A DNA stretch of 64,000 nt from Phytophthora colocasiae (taxonomy: Eukaryota; Oomycota; Peronosporomycetes; Peronosporales; Peronosporaceae). Positions 41,470-52,352 of the stretch are shown here, in pieces; position 1 is the first letter of the stretch; every line of letters begins with the position of its first letter. Location of the stretch: assembly GCA_018806915.1 (NCBI GenBank), contig JAGKQI010000059.1, forward strand, positions 186,001 through 250,000. The letters run 5' to 3'. Position numbers and translations under genes: made by a program. The notes beneath the pieces were generated by a model that ran no database searches, was not told the origin of the DNA, and saw only the letters and a list, made by a program, of their open reading frames with translations.

Positions 41470-43677
41470 ATGAAAACAGAAAGATCCACAGATCAGCAGA
41501 GTTCTGGGAGGATCTCTACTGACAGGCACGAGGCAGACCTGGATCGCAATCCAGATCTTGAAGAAAAACCTCGAATTCCTCCCAAGGCCCCTTCGAGGGC
41601 CACCGCGGATCTCGATGAGAATCGAGATCCGCACACAAGCGATAAGGAATCAGCAAAGCTGAAACCTAATCTGCTCACCAAGTCCACTGTTGCCTCAAGA
41701 TCGACCAAGAAAAAGAAGATCAAGAGCACCCGGACGAAACTGAAAGCTCCAGACTCAGAGCCAGAAGATGTGATCAGCCCAGGATCGACGATTACCAAGG
41801 ACGCGATCGAGCAGGCCTATTACAGGAAGATGCTAAGCGAGACCTTGCTTAACGATCCCGTTCTTACGATCATACAAGTCCGCCAGATCGGTAACCTCAC
41901 CGGCCCAGTGTCGAAACCCCGGACTAGCTCGGACCGCCTGAACGCGGTGAAGATTCTACTTGATCTGCTCCAAGAGGCTGGTTTAGTGGCTGGAGAATTC
42001 GACCTGAACTCTCTATTTGATCTGGAACTGGAAGCGATTCAATCTGCGACCCATGACCTATTCAACTCTCTCAAAGTCTTGGTCGGCGAACGCCCACTGA
42101 CGCCCGATCTAGGTTATCAGACTGGATCGTCATGCTACGCGTCAGCGACTTCGGAACCAGATTCCGACAGCCCGAGAAGGTTGCAACGCATGTCGCTGGG
42201 CCCCTCCGGTGCCAAATTCCTGAAGTCGCGTATGAAGAAACAAGATACACGATCGGTGACCACGAAACTGGAGGCTAAGACACCTGATCAGCAAGAAAAT
42301 CGCCGGATCCGGACAGACCAGACCGCGCCGACGACTAATTCCACTGGATCGAGCAACAAGTTGGACGACTACTTTCAAATGGCGATGGATCGTTTCTTAA
42401 AAGAACGGAATCTCGCGACACCCCGATCGCCGATCAAAGGGGAATTGGATGTTGAGATGGAGTCCGTTACGGCCTCGGATCCGGATGCATGGGAATACGA
42501 TCCAGACGACATGGGCATACCAAGTTCCGGTGGACAGACGTCGAGCCGAGCAGCGATCGCATCCGCGGCGATCGGTCAAGGAGGATCGTCGATGATCCAG
42601 CGGGTCCGGATCTCAGCGATCTCGGATCTGAAAGATTTTGCGGGTAAAGATCTGGACGAAGATCGCGCTCGGGCCTGGATCAGTAAAGTCAAGTCAGCGT
42701 TCCAGCGCGATCAGGCTACGGAAGAAGAAAAATGCCTCACATTTGCAGATCTGATGGTGGGACCGGCAAAGAACTGGTACAGGCAGCTCAGTCGAACGAC
42801 GAAAACCAAGTGGGCAGATCTGTTGGACAGTTTCCAGACCCAGTATTGTGGGTTGGGTATGTCGGTCGCGTGGCAATACTATCACGCTCGCAAGCGATCG
42901 GAAGAAACTCCCCTTGACTATCTCTACCGGCTCAACGTGGCGGCTTTACGTGCTAGACTGAAGATCAAGGATGGGAGCCCTAAGGCCCGCCGGGAACATG
43001 TAGACCACTATATCGAGACATTGGGAGATCCGGAGTTAGCTGATCGGCTGACCCTACTCCGGCTGAATGACGTCGATGAACTTGAGGAGGTACTTCGTGC
43101 CCGGGAACGGGCGAAAAGCAGACAGCGTAAATCTGCGTTCGGATCGAAATACAGACAAAAGGCACCGGCCAGTGCCCCGGCGGCACCCACCCGAGCGGTG
43201 GTACGGGCGATCCAAACCCGAGATCCGAGCTCGGAATCAGAGGAAATATCCGGATCGGACGGATCCGATTCTGAAGGCGATCTCCGGAGGATATATCTTG
43301 CCGCGTCGGAAGACAAGCAGATCGGCACTGGGGGCGTTCCCCACCAACAGGATCAGTCGCGATCGCAGGTGAACGCGCAAGATCGAGGCCGGATCGCGGA
43401 TCGCAGGGGTACGTCAGACCACGATCGAGGTCGCTGTTCACACTGTGGATCGCGGAAGCATACGGATCTGGACTGCTGGAGACGTCTAACCTGTGAAAAG
43501 TGCGGGAAGAGGGGTCACCCAACGGATCGCTGTCTGTATACCTGCCGTGGTTGTGGGGAGATCCATGAAGCTGGAGAATGCCCCATGGAAGAATTCTACA
43601 ACCAGATCCGCAAGTGGTACGACCCGACCCGACATGCCGGATTGTTCCCCGAGAAGGTGGAAAAGATGTTAAACTAG
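41470..43677 (+). CDS. gag: C1 gag
   Basis: Capsid polyprotein, 735 residues from ATG 41470; the frame is open from the LTR, so the start is uncertain. A long charged N-terminal domain (Lys/Glu/Asp-rich, KSTRTKLKAPDSEPEDV), then a capsid-like region (WISKVKSAFQRDQ, NWYRQL, WADLLDSFQTQY, RLNVAALRARLKIKDG, LEEVLRARERAK), an acidic Ser-rich linker, and three zinc knuckles: CSHCGSRKHTDLDC, CEKCGKRGHPTDRC and CRGCGEIHEAGEC. Three knuckles are more than A or B gag carry. It ends KMLN then TAG, directly after the slippery site. Confidence 0.93.
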   Translation: MKTERSTDQQSSGRISTDRHEADLDRNPDLEEKPRIPPKAPSRATADLDENRDPHTSDKESAKLKPNLLTKSTVASRSTKKKKIKSTRTKLKAPDSEPEDVISPGSTITKDAIEQAYYRKMLSETLLNDPVLTIIQVRQIGNLTGPVSKPRTSSDRLNAVKILLDLLQEAGLVAGEFDLNSLFDLELEAIQSATHDLFNSLKVLVGERPLTPDLGYQTGSSCYASATSEPDSDSPRRLQRMSLGPSGAKFLKSRMKKQDTRSVTTKLEAKTPDQQENRRIRTDQTAPTTNSTGSSNKLDDYFQMAMDRFLKERNLATPRSPIKGELDVEMESVTASDPDAWEYDPDDMGIPSSGGQTSSRAAIASAAIGQGGSSMIQRVRISAISDLKDFAGKDLDEDRARAWISKVKSAFQRDQATEEEKCLTFADLMVGPAKNWYRQLSRTTKTKWADLLDSFQTQYCGLGMSVAWQYYHARKRSEETPLDYLYRLNVAALRARLKIKDGSPKARREHVDHYIETLGDPELADRLTLLRLNDVDELEEVLRARERAKSRQRKSAFGSKYRQKAPASAPAAPTRAVVRAIQTRDPSSESEEISGSDGSDSEGDLRRIYLAASEDKQIGTGGVPHQQDQSRSQVNAQDRGRIADRRGTSDHDRGRCSHCGSRKHTDLDCWRRLTCEKCGKRGHPTDRCLYTCRGCGEIHEAGECPMEEFYNQIRKWYDPTRHAGLFPEKVEKMLN

Positions 43678-43715
43678 GACGCTCGCCGGTTTGGAAACCG
43701 GTACGAGCCGAGCGT
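43668..43715 (+). promoter_or_regulatory. Predicted -1 frameshift signal, C1 gag-pol
   Basis: GTTAAAC (43668-43674) in the gag frame, immediately before the stop TAG; the same heptamer is used by equine arteritis virus. After a 4-nt spacer, stem ACGCTCG (43679-43685) pairs with CGAGCGT (43709-43715) around a second hairpin CCGGTT/AACCGG (43686-43701). Slipping back one base enters the pol frame at VKLGRSPVW. Confidence 0.8.
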
Positions 43716-46700
43716 TCTGAGTACTGCATCTATGCATATGTGAACAAGAAATCGAGAGATCAAGATAGGGAGAATTCGGATCTGCGCGGTAATACATGTA
43801 AGTTGCATTCGTATACTGCTAAGATCGCGAGTCTTCCCCGGATCGATGAGTTCTCTCGATCTGGTGCGGAAGTGGCTCTGGATCTCAAGGAAGGAGAGTC
43901 CAGGGGGTATTGGAAATACCACGCACCCGGAAAATGGTTCCGCCAAGCCAAGATCTCAGGCAAGATCAATCACGAAAGAGCGATCTTGCTCCTGGACACT
44001 GGCGCCGAGGTATCCATCTTGGATACCACCTTTGCTCGTAAGGTCGGGTGCCACTTTGACACTAGTCAGAGACAGGAGTGTGTTGGGATCGGTGATAATG
44101 TGTACACCACCGAGGGAAGAACGAGGATCAAGATCACGCTTGCGGGATACTTGGTCTACTTTTTCGATATTTGGATCGGGGATCTATCCGGGCAAGATGC
44201 GATCCTGGGTATGGATTTCATGATCCCGGCTGGGGTCCGGATGGATCTTGCGAAGGGATCGATGTGCTTACCTAATGAAGTGGGGATCCCACTTAGTGGT
44301 CGCAAGAGATTATACGGGGAGAAGGTAAGATCGGTAAAATTGGAGGAAGACCTACATATCCCAGTTGGGGGATCTGAAGAGATCGCATCGAGAGTGAAAT
44401 TATCGGCGACAGAGAAATTGTGGGTGACCAGAGGCGACCGGTGGGTACCTACCGTGGTAAATGGACCCGGCCGAACTCGGTACTTAGTGATCACGAATTT
44501 GAGCGAGAAGATTTTACGACTGGATCACAGATTACATGTCGGAATGGTACTTGATCAAGAAAAAGTTCCTCGATACCCCGGGTTTGTGTCGGTCGGATCC
44601 CGGCGTTACATGGAGTGGCAGAATCTAGCTCTAGAAGCGACTGTGGACGCAAGACCAGAACCTCAGGAAACCGTAGAGATCCCCTTACCGTCGGTCGAAC
44701 GGCCGACCTACGTTACGCCGCGATCCATACTCCGCCGAGGTGGAACGACCAAGACCGATCCTGATCCTGCACCAATATCGACATTGGAACCGCGATCACC
44801 AACCGATACAGCCGAAGTCAAGGTCGCATTCATCGATCCCCAACCGGATCCCATGGATACCCCACCGATTACGATCAGTTCCGACAAGACCCCGAGTGGC
44901 GAAGCTGGGGGCGGGGAGACTGAGACGAATGAGAGCTTGCCAGATCAGGCCCCAGATCGGACAGATCGGACATGCGAAGAAGAGATCGAGGTAAAAACAG
45001 AAAAACCAGATTTTCAAATCGAGATCAAACATGAATCCGACGCCGATGCCGTCCCCATGGTTAAAGACACCCCGATCTTGACAGCCAAGGACGATAGGCT
45101 GCGTGATCAATCAACGGATGAACCGGATCCGACATCTCCTGAAGGGATCGAGAACGCCGATCAGACCCACTTACACGAAAGTGGCGATTTTTCGGCCGAA
45201 GATCTAGCCGATAATCTCGCAGTAGTACCAGAGATCCAGATCTCCACCACCGAAGAAGTCAGGATTGAAGATCTGCAAGTAGGGAATCCGGGATCGGCGA
45301 CCCCGGAGGAGATCGAGAAACTTCGACAGATTATTTGGAAGAAGCGACATCTCCTGATCGGAAAGGGAAACGCACTTCCTCCAGCGGCCAAGGGTGTTAT
45401 ATGCGATATCGACGTGGGTGATGCAAAGCCGATCGCACAACGAGTCCGAAAGGTGGCGCCACAGTTTCGCGAGAAAGTATCAGATCTTATCAAAGGACTC
45501 CTAGCTGCCAAGATCATTCGGCCATCGACATCGCCATGGGCATCTCCGATCGTGGTGATCATCAAGAAGAACGGTGTAGACATCCGACTATGTATCGATT
45601 ATCGGTTGGTGAACGGTCTCACAAGGCTGATGATCTACCCAATGCCCCTGATCAGTGACCTGCTAGAAGATCTTGACAAGGTTCTTTGGTATTGCTCATT
45701 AGACATGGCGAGTGGATTCTGGGTCGTATCAATGACCGATCGAGCTCGCGCGATCTCGGCTTTCATCACTCCATTTGGCCTTTTCGAGTGGAATCGCATG
45801 CCGTTCGGGCTGAAGAACGCCCCTCAGATCTATCAACGCCTTGTGGACAATGCCCTATATGGATTTTTGAAGATCTCCCAGTCCGGAGACGTGGAAGGCG
45901 CTGCGGATGTGTTCGAGTCAGGAATCCCGGAAGGTCCCGGTCGCCCGTCGGTGCTAGGACGGAGATCATACATCGATGATATCTTGATCACGGCTGGATC
46001 ATGGGATCAAATGTGCGATCGGGTGGAAGACCTATTGGAGGCCTGTGATAAGTGGAATCTCTCGATCAGTGTGGCAAAGAGCTTCTGGGGCATGGATAAG
46101 GTGGAATATCTCGGACACAAAGTGTCGATCGATGGATTGGAAGCAAACCCGAAAGACCTGAAGTCTCTGACGGATCTACCATTCCCTGGATCACTCCGAT
46201 CTATGCAATCGTTCCTTGGAAGTTTGAATTACTATAGTCGGTTCATCGAGGATTATGCGATCTATGCATCGGTCCTATATGAACTACGTGAGGTAGAGTT
46301 CGCAGAACTGAAGAAGCGACCAGAACTACGAAAGATCATGGATAGCGTGGACCTGATCACTCAAGATCCCGTCGCGCTTAAGTCGGATCGGGATAGATCA
46401 CTAGATATCCCGACTCAGGGACGCGATAGTACACCAGATCCTGACTTGGGGGCGATGTCTTCACCCTGTTCGAGCGAGATCGGAGCCAACCTGGGCCTAA
46501 AGACTGGTGACGAGAGGTGGGGTAGGGCATACAGGGCGTTTACAGCCTTGAAGACCAAGATCGCGTCGACCCCGATCCTTCGTCACTTCGACACGACGAA
46601 GTTACCCGTGGTGATCGTGTACGCTAGTGACTGGGCGATTTCCGCCGCACTAATGCAGGAACACGACCAGATCTACCACCCGGTCGCGTTTGCCAGCCGA

Positions 46701-49262
46701 ACCTTGAAGACCAACGAGCTGAATTATAATGTTGCCGAAAAGGAGGTGTTGGCTCTACTTCGGATCTTGGATCTACACTACACCTTGCTGGTGGGACGTC
46801 GGATCAAGGTCCTAACCCGACACTCCACGCTTGCCTGGCTGTTCAAGTCTGCCGGCCTCCAAGGACGTCTGGGACAATGGTCTGCTCTCCTGTCCCCGTG
46901 GACACTCGAGATCACGAAGTGTACGAAAGGAGAGGATGAAATACTGGGGGCGATCGCAGCTAACATAACGCCCAGATCGGAGATCGACGAAGCTCTGATC
47001 GCGATCGCGCCACGAAAGGAGCCAAAACGGCGGATCCAGATGCCGATCCCCACCGTAGACCCAGATGAGGAGTTGTGGGTTATAAGTTTCGACGGATCGG
47101 CACGCGTGAAACGAGGAGGAGGCGCTTTCAGCGCGATCGTGTGGAGTTTACCAGAGTGGAAAGTGATCAAGGCTAGATCGGATTATGCTGAAAGCCTTAC
47201 TGTCAATGAAGCGGAATACCGTGTGCTAGGTCTTGGCATGATCGCACAGTTAGAACGCCGCCGTTTGGTCGTTTGTGGCGATTCGAATCTGGTGATCCGA
47301 CAAGTCCGGGGCGAGATCGACTGCAAGGCGCCAGGATTGACGTTACTGAAACAGAAGGTGCTAGATCACTTGCGGAATTGGGGAGATCATGAGCTGGTCC
47401 ATGTGAAGAGAGACTGGAATGGGAGCGCAGATAGCTTGGCGAGTGCCGCACTGCAGCGAGGAAGCGGGATCGAGGTCCACGATGAGGCAGATCGGTGCGA
47501 TCTGATCACCCTAAATCGGCTCGATGAGGTGTTGGTCCCTCGAGTTGAAGATCGAACTGCACGAGTGTCGGCAGTAGCCACGCGTGCAGCCCGAGCGCGA
47601 CCTGGCGTAGCTGTCCTGCGAGAGGAACTGATCCGGGAGATGCGGATTGATCGGATCAGGCGAGCCCAGGACGAGGAGGTCTGGATCGCCGGACTAAAGA
47701 GGTACCTGGCTGGGCAGATCGCGGATCTTACTCGAGCCGAATCTGTATCCTACGCCAAGATCGCCTCCGAGTACGAGGTAGACGAACAAGATCTGCTGTT
47801 TTACTGCCCACCAGGGCCGAGATCAAGTGGTGATCGCGACCGCCTGATGAGACTCGTAATTCCAGAAACACTACAGCAGGATGTCCTCCACCACTACCAT
47901 ACGACTCTGGAAGGGGGACATCAGGGGATCGGACGTACTTATCAGCGGATCCGAGATCATTTCCACTGGAGGGGATTATATCGGAGCGTGCAGCGATACG
48001 TAGGCGAGTGTGTAGACTGTGAGACCGGAAAGGGGAGACCCACGATCCGGGGCGAGTCACCTGGGAATCTGCAAGCGACATACCCATTCCAGATCATAGC
48101 GATGGATCACATACCCTCCCTACCCAGATCTAACAAGGGCAACACCGAACTACTGATCTGGGTCGATCTGTTCACGGGATATGTGATCGCGAAGGCCAGT
48201 TCCTCCCGATCGACCCAGACCGTCGCAGAATCTTATGAAGAATGCGTGTTCCGCAGATTTGGTGCTAGCGAGATGATCAGGCACGATCGAGAACCGGGTT
48301 TCATGTCCGACTTCTTCAGATCGTTCAATAAGATCCTGGGGCAGCGACAACGGGCGACGATGGCCTACCAGCCACAAGCCAATAGGACCGCAGAACGGAT
48401 GGTGCAAACGGCGACTAGGGCGATCAAGATGTATGTTCAAGATCTCGATCAGAAGGACTGGGATGAGTATGCGGAGAGACTGACGTTCGCTATTAACACG
48501 GCTCACGATCGGGTTCGGGGAGATACCCCTCACTATTTGGTACACGGATGGGATCCGAGATCGACGTTGGAAGCAACGATTCCGATTGGGTCGACCAGAC
48601 GCCACGATTGCGATCCAAGACGATGGAGATATCGGGTTCAGAGATACTACCAGCAGTCGCGAGAACAGGTCAACGCTAGACTACGAGAGGCGATTGCAGA
48701 TCGAGCCGATCGGCACAATGAGGATGTCGATCCGCATCAGATCGAAGCTGGATCACGAGTTTGGCTATACCTAGATCGTGTGAAGGAAGGGTATGCACGT
48801 AAACTCGCTCACCTTTGGCACGGCCCGTTCCGTGTTGCAGAGAAGCTCAACGAATTCACGATCAAGCTGGAGATCGCGGGATCTGATTACCATATCTTCC
48901 CAGTGGTCCATGTTTCTAAGCTAAAGCTGGTGCGGAGTTTCCCGGATCGACCGCGGATCGAGTTGACAGTAGATGAAGCAGATCGGCTCGATTTCGATGA
49001 GATCCTCCTCCCGGAGGACAGTTGGGTCCCAGATCTGGATGCCGATGAGTACGAGGTCGAACGGATCTCGGACATGCGAAGTGGGAAACGAACTCGCTAC
49101 GGCCGGATCTATCGTGAATTCCTGGTACACTGGGTCGGTTATGACGAACCGACTTGGGTTGATGAAGCTGGTCTTAACTGTGGAGCCATACTGAGTGCGT
49201 TCCTACGTGATCATGCTAACCGAAATCGGTTTGGCGTGATGCAGTCGCACGAAGAGGTGTAG
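43671..49262 (+). CDS. pol: C1 pol with dual RNase H and chromodomain
   Basis: Uninterrupted pol of about 1,860 residues after the frameshift. Protease LLLDTGAEVSILD (about 43988). RT: LCIDYRLVNG, SLDMASGFW, MPFGLKNAPQIYQ and YIDD (about 45969), with some 35 extra residues (VEGAADVFESG...) just before YIDD. First RNase H: YASDWAISAAL and AEKEVLALL, but the usual TDH reads LTRHSTLAW, losing an Asp. Second RNase H (about 47085): FDGSARVKRGGG, NEAEYRVLGLG, CGDSNLVIRQV and NGSADSLA, complete. Integrase: zinc region HHYHTTLEGGHQG ... CVDC, then AMDHIPS, RHDREPG, NRTAERM. GPY/F module (HGPFRVAEKL) and chromodomain (YEVERISDMR ... FLVHWVGYDEPTWV). The first RNase H probably serves as a connection domain, as in retroviruses. 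Confidence 0.95.
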   Translation, partial: KLGRSPVWKPVRAERSEYCIYAYVNKKSRDQDRENSDLRGNTCKLHSYTAKIASLPRIDEFSRSGAEVALDLKEGESRGYWKYHAPGKWFRQAKISGKINHERAILLLDTGAEVSILDTTFARKVGCHFDTSQRQECVGIGDNVYTTEGRTRIKITLAGYLVYFFDIWIGDLSGQDAILGMDFMIPAGVRMDLAKGSMCLPNEVGIPLSGRKRLYGEKVRSVKLEEDLHIPVGGSEEIASRVKLSATEKLWVTRGDRWVPTVVNGPGRTRYLVITNLSEKILRLDHRLHVGMVLDQEKVPRYPGFVSVGSRRYMEWQNLALEATVDARPEPQETVEIPLPSVERPTYVTPRSILRRGGTTKTDPDPAPISTLEPRSPTDTAEVKVAFIDPQPDPMDTPPITISSDKTPSGEAGGGETETNESLPDQAPDRTDRTCEEEIEVKTEKPDFQIEIKHESDADAVPMVKDTPILTAKDDRLRDQSTDEPDPTSPEGIENADQTHLHESGDFSAEDLADNLAVVPEIQISTTEEVRIEDLQVGNPGSATPEEIEKLRQIIWKKRHLLIGKGNALPPAAKGVICDIDVGDAKPIAQRVRKVAPQFREKVSDLIKGLLAAKIIRPSTSPWASPIVVIIKKNGVDIRLCIDYRLVNGLTRLMIYPMPLISDLLEDLDKVLWYCSLDMASGFWVVSMTDRARAISAFITPFGLFEWNRMPFGLKNAPQIYQRLVDNALYGFLKISQSGDVEGAADVFESGIPEGPGRPSVLGRRSYIDDILITAGSWDQMCDRVEDLLEACDKWNLSISVAKSFWGMDKVEYLGHKVSIDGLEANPKDLKSLTDLPFPGSLRSMQSFLGSLNYYSRFIEDYAIYASVLYELREVEFAELKKRPELRKIMDSVDLITQDPVALKSDRDRSLDIPTQGRDSTPDPDLGAMSSPCSSEIGANLGLKTGDERWGRAYRAFTALKTKIASTPILRHFDTTKLPVVIVYASDWAISAALMQEHDQIYHPVAFASRTLKTNELNYNVAEKEVLALLRILDLHYTLLVGRRIKVLTRHSTLAWLFKSAGLQGRLGQWSALLSPWTLEITKCTKGEDEILGAIAANITPRSEIDEALIAIAPRKEPKRRIQMPIPTVDPDEELWVISFDGSARVKRGGGAFSAIVWSLPEWKVIKARSDYAESLTVNEAEYRVLGLGMIAQLERRRLVVCGDSNLVIRQVRGEIDCKAPGLTLLKQKVLDHLRNWGDHELVHVKRDWNGSADSLASAALQRGSGIEVHDEADRCDLITLNRLDEVLVPRVEDRTARVSAVATRAARARPGVAVLREELIREMRIDRIRRAQDEEVWIAGLKRYLAGQIADLTRAESVSYAKIASEYEVDEQDLLFYCPPGPRSSGDRDRLMRLVIPETLQQDVLHHYHTTLEGGHQGIGRTYQRIRDHFHWRGLYRSVQRYVGECVDCETGKGRPTIRGESPGNLQATYPFQIIAMDHIPSLPRSNKGNTELLIWVDLFTGYVIAKASSSRSTQTVAESYEECVFRRFGASEMIRHDREPGFMSDFFRSFNKILGQRQRATMAYQPQANRTAERMVQTATRAIKMYVQDLDQKDWDEYAERLTFAINTAHDRVRGDTPHYLVHGWDPRSTLEATIPIGSTRRHDCDPRRWRYRVQRYYQQSREQVNARLREAIADRADRHNEDVDPHQIEAGSRVWLYLDRVKEGYARKLAHLWHGPFRVAEKLNEFTIKLEIAGSDYHIFPVVHVSKLKLVRSFPDRPRIELTVDEADRLDFDEILLPEDSWVPDLDADEYEVERISDMRSGKRTRYGRIYREFLVHWVGYDEPTWVDEAGLNCGAILSAFLRDHANRNRFGVMQSHEEV

Positions 49263-49637
49263 ACGCGAAGAGGGCGATGTGACCAGGTCACAACGCCGAG
49301 ATCGCGGATGCAGATCTGGATGTCTATCTGGATCGGATGTGGAGATTTTATATTTTTCGTGGAGTTTTTATATTTTTCTGGTATATGCATGTGAAACCGG
49401 AGTGATTGGATGGAAGGTGTGGAGATTTCGAAGATGTTAAATGGAGATCGAAACTGTGGAGTAAGTATGGAGAAGAACGCTGGTCTTTGAAGTTGGAAAG
49501 GTTAGGTGGAATTGAAAAGAGGCTAGGCTGGAGTCGGGATCGCGTGACGAAGTACCGGATCATGATAAAGAATATGTAAGCGTGCTGATCGACTCCAGGT
49601 TCGGCTGATCACCTCCGGACTGGTCGAGATCGCGAGA
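49263..49637. other. Convergent gap between C1 pol and the antisense gene
   Basis: 375 bp between the two stop codons, more AT-rich than its surroundings, with short repeats (TTTTTATATTTTTC near 49346-49378). It probably holds the 3' ends of both the sense and the antisense transcript. No gene seen. Confidence 0.5.
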
Positions 49638-52226
49638 TCAGGGAGTCCCAGGAGATGTAGGGGGAGCAGGCGGGTTAAACTTGTTTTCGAGCCGTGGGAT
49701 CTGCCGAGACGGGTGATCTGCCGGCCGATCGCGGTAATGGTTGCGCCAAAGGTCCTCCTGATCGCATTCTGCCAACGCAGAGATCAGATCGGTGGGCTCC
49801 GGTCGGTTCAGAGTCGGCTGGGCCAGGTTAGCCATTCGGGAGGCCGATCCGGGGTACCAGTATACCCGATCACGGATAGTGGGGAAGTGCAGGAAGTAGG
49901 GATCGAGCAGAAGATCGATGTCCGCCCACATCGCCCGCATCATGGGCAGGAATCGTCCCAACAGCAGCCGCCAACGTTCTCCGGTACGGCTACGCCGTTG
50001 CTGACGCTCGAGGTAATACCGACGGAGATCAGGATCAGCCTCATACATCGCCTTCGTGATCTCGAGATAATGGGTCGATTCCCAGTAGGCCTGCAGGTGA
50101 TCTGACTCGAAGGCGGCGTAGGCATCCGCGATCTGCCCCAGCAAAGTCCCAGCACGACGATGTAGACCGAGATCGAAGGTGAGGGGGGCCGGTCGGTTGC
50201 GGAGCACCTCCCAAGGTCGGGTAGCAAGTAGGGCCTGCACGTTGGGCCCAGTGATCAGGCTAACCAACCAACCGACCCCAGCTCGGGAAGGGCGATTAGC
50301 CGGTGATCTCGCTGGGTAAAGGAATCCGGGAGGTAGCTGCAGCCTCTTGGACAATGTGGAGAGGATCATACCGACGATCGCCAAAGTTCCGACGAACATC
50401 GGATCCCACGGGAAGACATCACCAGCCGCAAACTGCCGGACGTTCGCATACCCGGGAATAGACGAGCTGATCGCGAACAGAGGAGGGCGTAGCTGGGGGC
50501 GCGGCGAGCCGCCGGGAGAGCCGCCACCCGGAGATCCCCCACCGGGAGGGCTCCCGCCAGCTGGACTACCCCTCGAGGACCCCTGAGGAGAAGTGATCGG
50601 AGTCTGTGGGGAACTGCCGCCCGGAGGTGTCGGCTGCGCCGGAGGCGTCGAAGGAGCCGAACCCCCTTGATCACCGGATGCTGGAGGAGGATTTCCATGC
50701 CGGCGGTGCCACGACAGCGATCGGAGTATCGTAGCCCGAAGAGCGTCGTCGGATCCAGCGCCAGAATCCTCCGCGTCATCGTCATGCTCCGGATCGGGTT
50801 TACGTTTGGACCGATCCGAGCCACCCTTCTTCGGGGAAGGTGCTTCCACGGTCACTTGCGAGATGGCCTGGGTGCGATCTGCTTCCTCCGCATCTGGCCC
50901 AGTCGGGATCGCGGGTTCAGGACCCAGATCGAAGGGGTCTGGGCCTTCCTCGTGCTTTTCTTCGAGCTCGGTCGCCTGGGCCTGGCCACCGGGTTGGTCT
51001 CCAGCGGGAACATCAGGTGGGGCCGCGTCGTGATCGGTCGGGGGAGGCTCCGTCCGCGAGGTCTTGTGCGGGGGCGATGTAGCAGGAGATGGGGGCGGAC
51101 TGAGAGCACGTTTGACCCCCCGTTCATCTTGAGCAGCGCGGAGCCGAGACACCATTTCGGTCAGGACGTTGGTAGTCGCCGATATGTTATCTTCCGCTTG
51201 ATCGTAGTTCTCCTGCAGTGCTTGAAGACTCGCTTCTAACTCCTGCACTTCGGCATGGGTACCGATCAGATCATCCTCTACGACAAACAGAATATGAGTG
51301 ATCATGGTCAGGTGGAAGGGGATCTAGACTATGTACGCACCTAGACGAGTGGATCGCTGTCGCTCGGTGCTGAGATCCGCCTGTGCTCTGTCGCGATCTG
51401 CGAACGCTTGGTCTCGTTCCACGAGTAGGCGATCCCGCTCCGAAGTGACTCGGTTCAGTTCGGAGTTAGCGTGGACGAGTTGATCGGTGGCTAGGTCACG
51501 TTCACCAGCGATACTGGTCAGGGAAGCGATCGCTCGGGCGGAGTCCGCCAAGGCTCGATCTCGCTCAGCCAGGGCCAATCGGGTGGGAGCCCCTGTCGAA
51601 GGCGTGGGGCTGGAATCCAGTTGGAGATGTGCAAGATCAGCCGAGATCCGGTTGTAGCTGGCCTTGGCAGTGACGGAGTCTTGCTTCGCCTCAGCCAGAT
51701 CGCAAGCATGGATCCGGGCTTCCGCCTGAAGATCCTGGATCTCGTTGGTGGCTTGTTCCATCTCTTCAGTCAAACGATCCCGGTCCTCTGTAGCTCGCTC
51801 TAGGTCTGCCTGGGCAGAGTTGAGACGCCGCGCGAACTCGTCGCGTTCCGATCGGAGCTGGTGAACCTGCATACGCAATCCATCGAGATCAGAGGCTTCC
51901 TCCGCGAGATCAGCGATCTCGCGCTCCAGACGCGCAATCTCGCCCTGCTGGTCTGCCCGGAACCGCTCCATAGCGTCGACATGCGCCCGAAGTTCCATGG
52001 CTTCACGACTTAGTTGATCACGTTCGCGCACCAGGCGATCCCGCCCTGGACTGCCCGGCATCGGCCCAGCCTCATCGGATGAGAGCGGACGTGCGTGGTC
52101 TGGAGCCGGACCCGACGAACGTCGCGAGATGTCGGAATGGGGAGATGGCGGACCGTCGGGGGATCTTGGGGAATCGGGAGGTGTAGGCAAATAATCGCTC
52201 CCGGGATCACTTCCTTGCTGGCTCAT
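49638..52226 (-). CDS. C1 antisense gene, two exons, coiled-coil protein
   Basis: Exon 1 52226-51341, intron 51340-51278, exon 2 51277-49638; 2,526 nt, 841 residues. ATG 52226 (MSQQGSDPGSDYLPTPPDSP) lies 127 bp inside the 3' LTR; the frame is also open into the LTR, with another ATG at 52703. Residues about 1-60 are Pro/Ser-rich; about 65-350 form a long coiled coil (LVRERDQLSREAMELR, EIARLEREIADLAEE, VQELEASLQALQENY) that continues without a break across the exon junction. A Pro/Gly-rich linker with PPGGGSPGGGSPGGSP follows, then a C-terminal region of about 280 residues with a hydrophobic stretch (MFVGTLAIVGMILSTL) and aromatic-rich helices. No known family recognised. Confidence 0.75.
51278..51340 (-). 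other. Predicted 63-nt intron in the C1 antisense gene
   Basis: Donor GTGCGT after CTAG, branch-like CTGAC, pyrimidine-rich TATTCTGTTTGTCG and acceptor TAG. It contains the in-frame stop that would end exon 1. Removing it joins the frames as Arg-Leu-Glu-Asp-Asp and keeps the coiled coil in register. Confidence 0.75.
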
Positions 52227-52336
52227 GGAGACTGGAAGGGATCCGTTGATGGTGGTCGAAGTGTTGTCGGGGTGACTTGTGCCTTGGGCTGAAGATTGGA
52301 GAATGAGACCTGAAGTGGACCGAGACGGACCAACTT

Positions 52337-52352
52337 GCAGGCTGGGGGCGGA
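52337..52352 (+). other. C1 polypurine tract
   Basis: GCAGGCTGGGGGCGGA ends directly at the 3' LTR start TGTGGTG. Plus-strand primer by position and composition. Confidence 0.65.
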
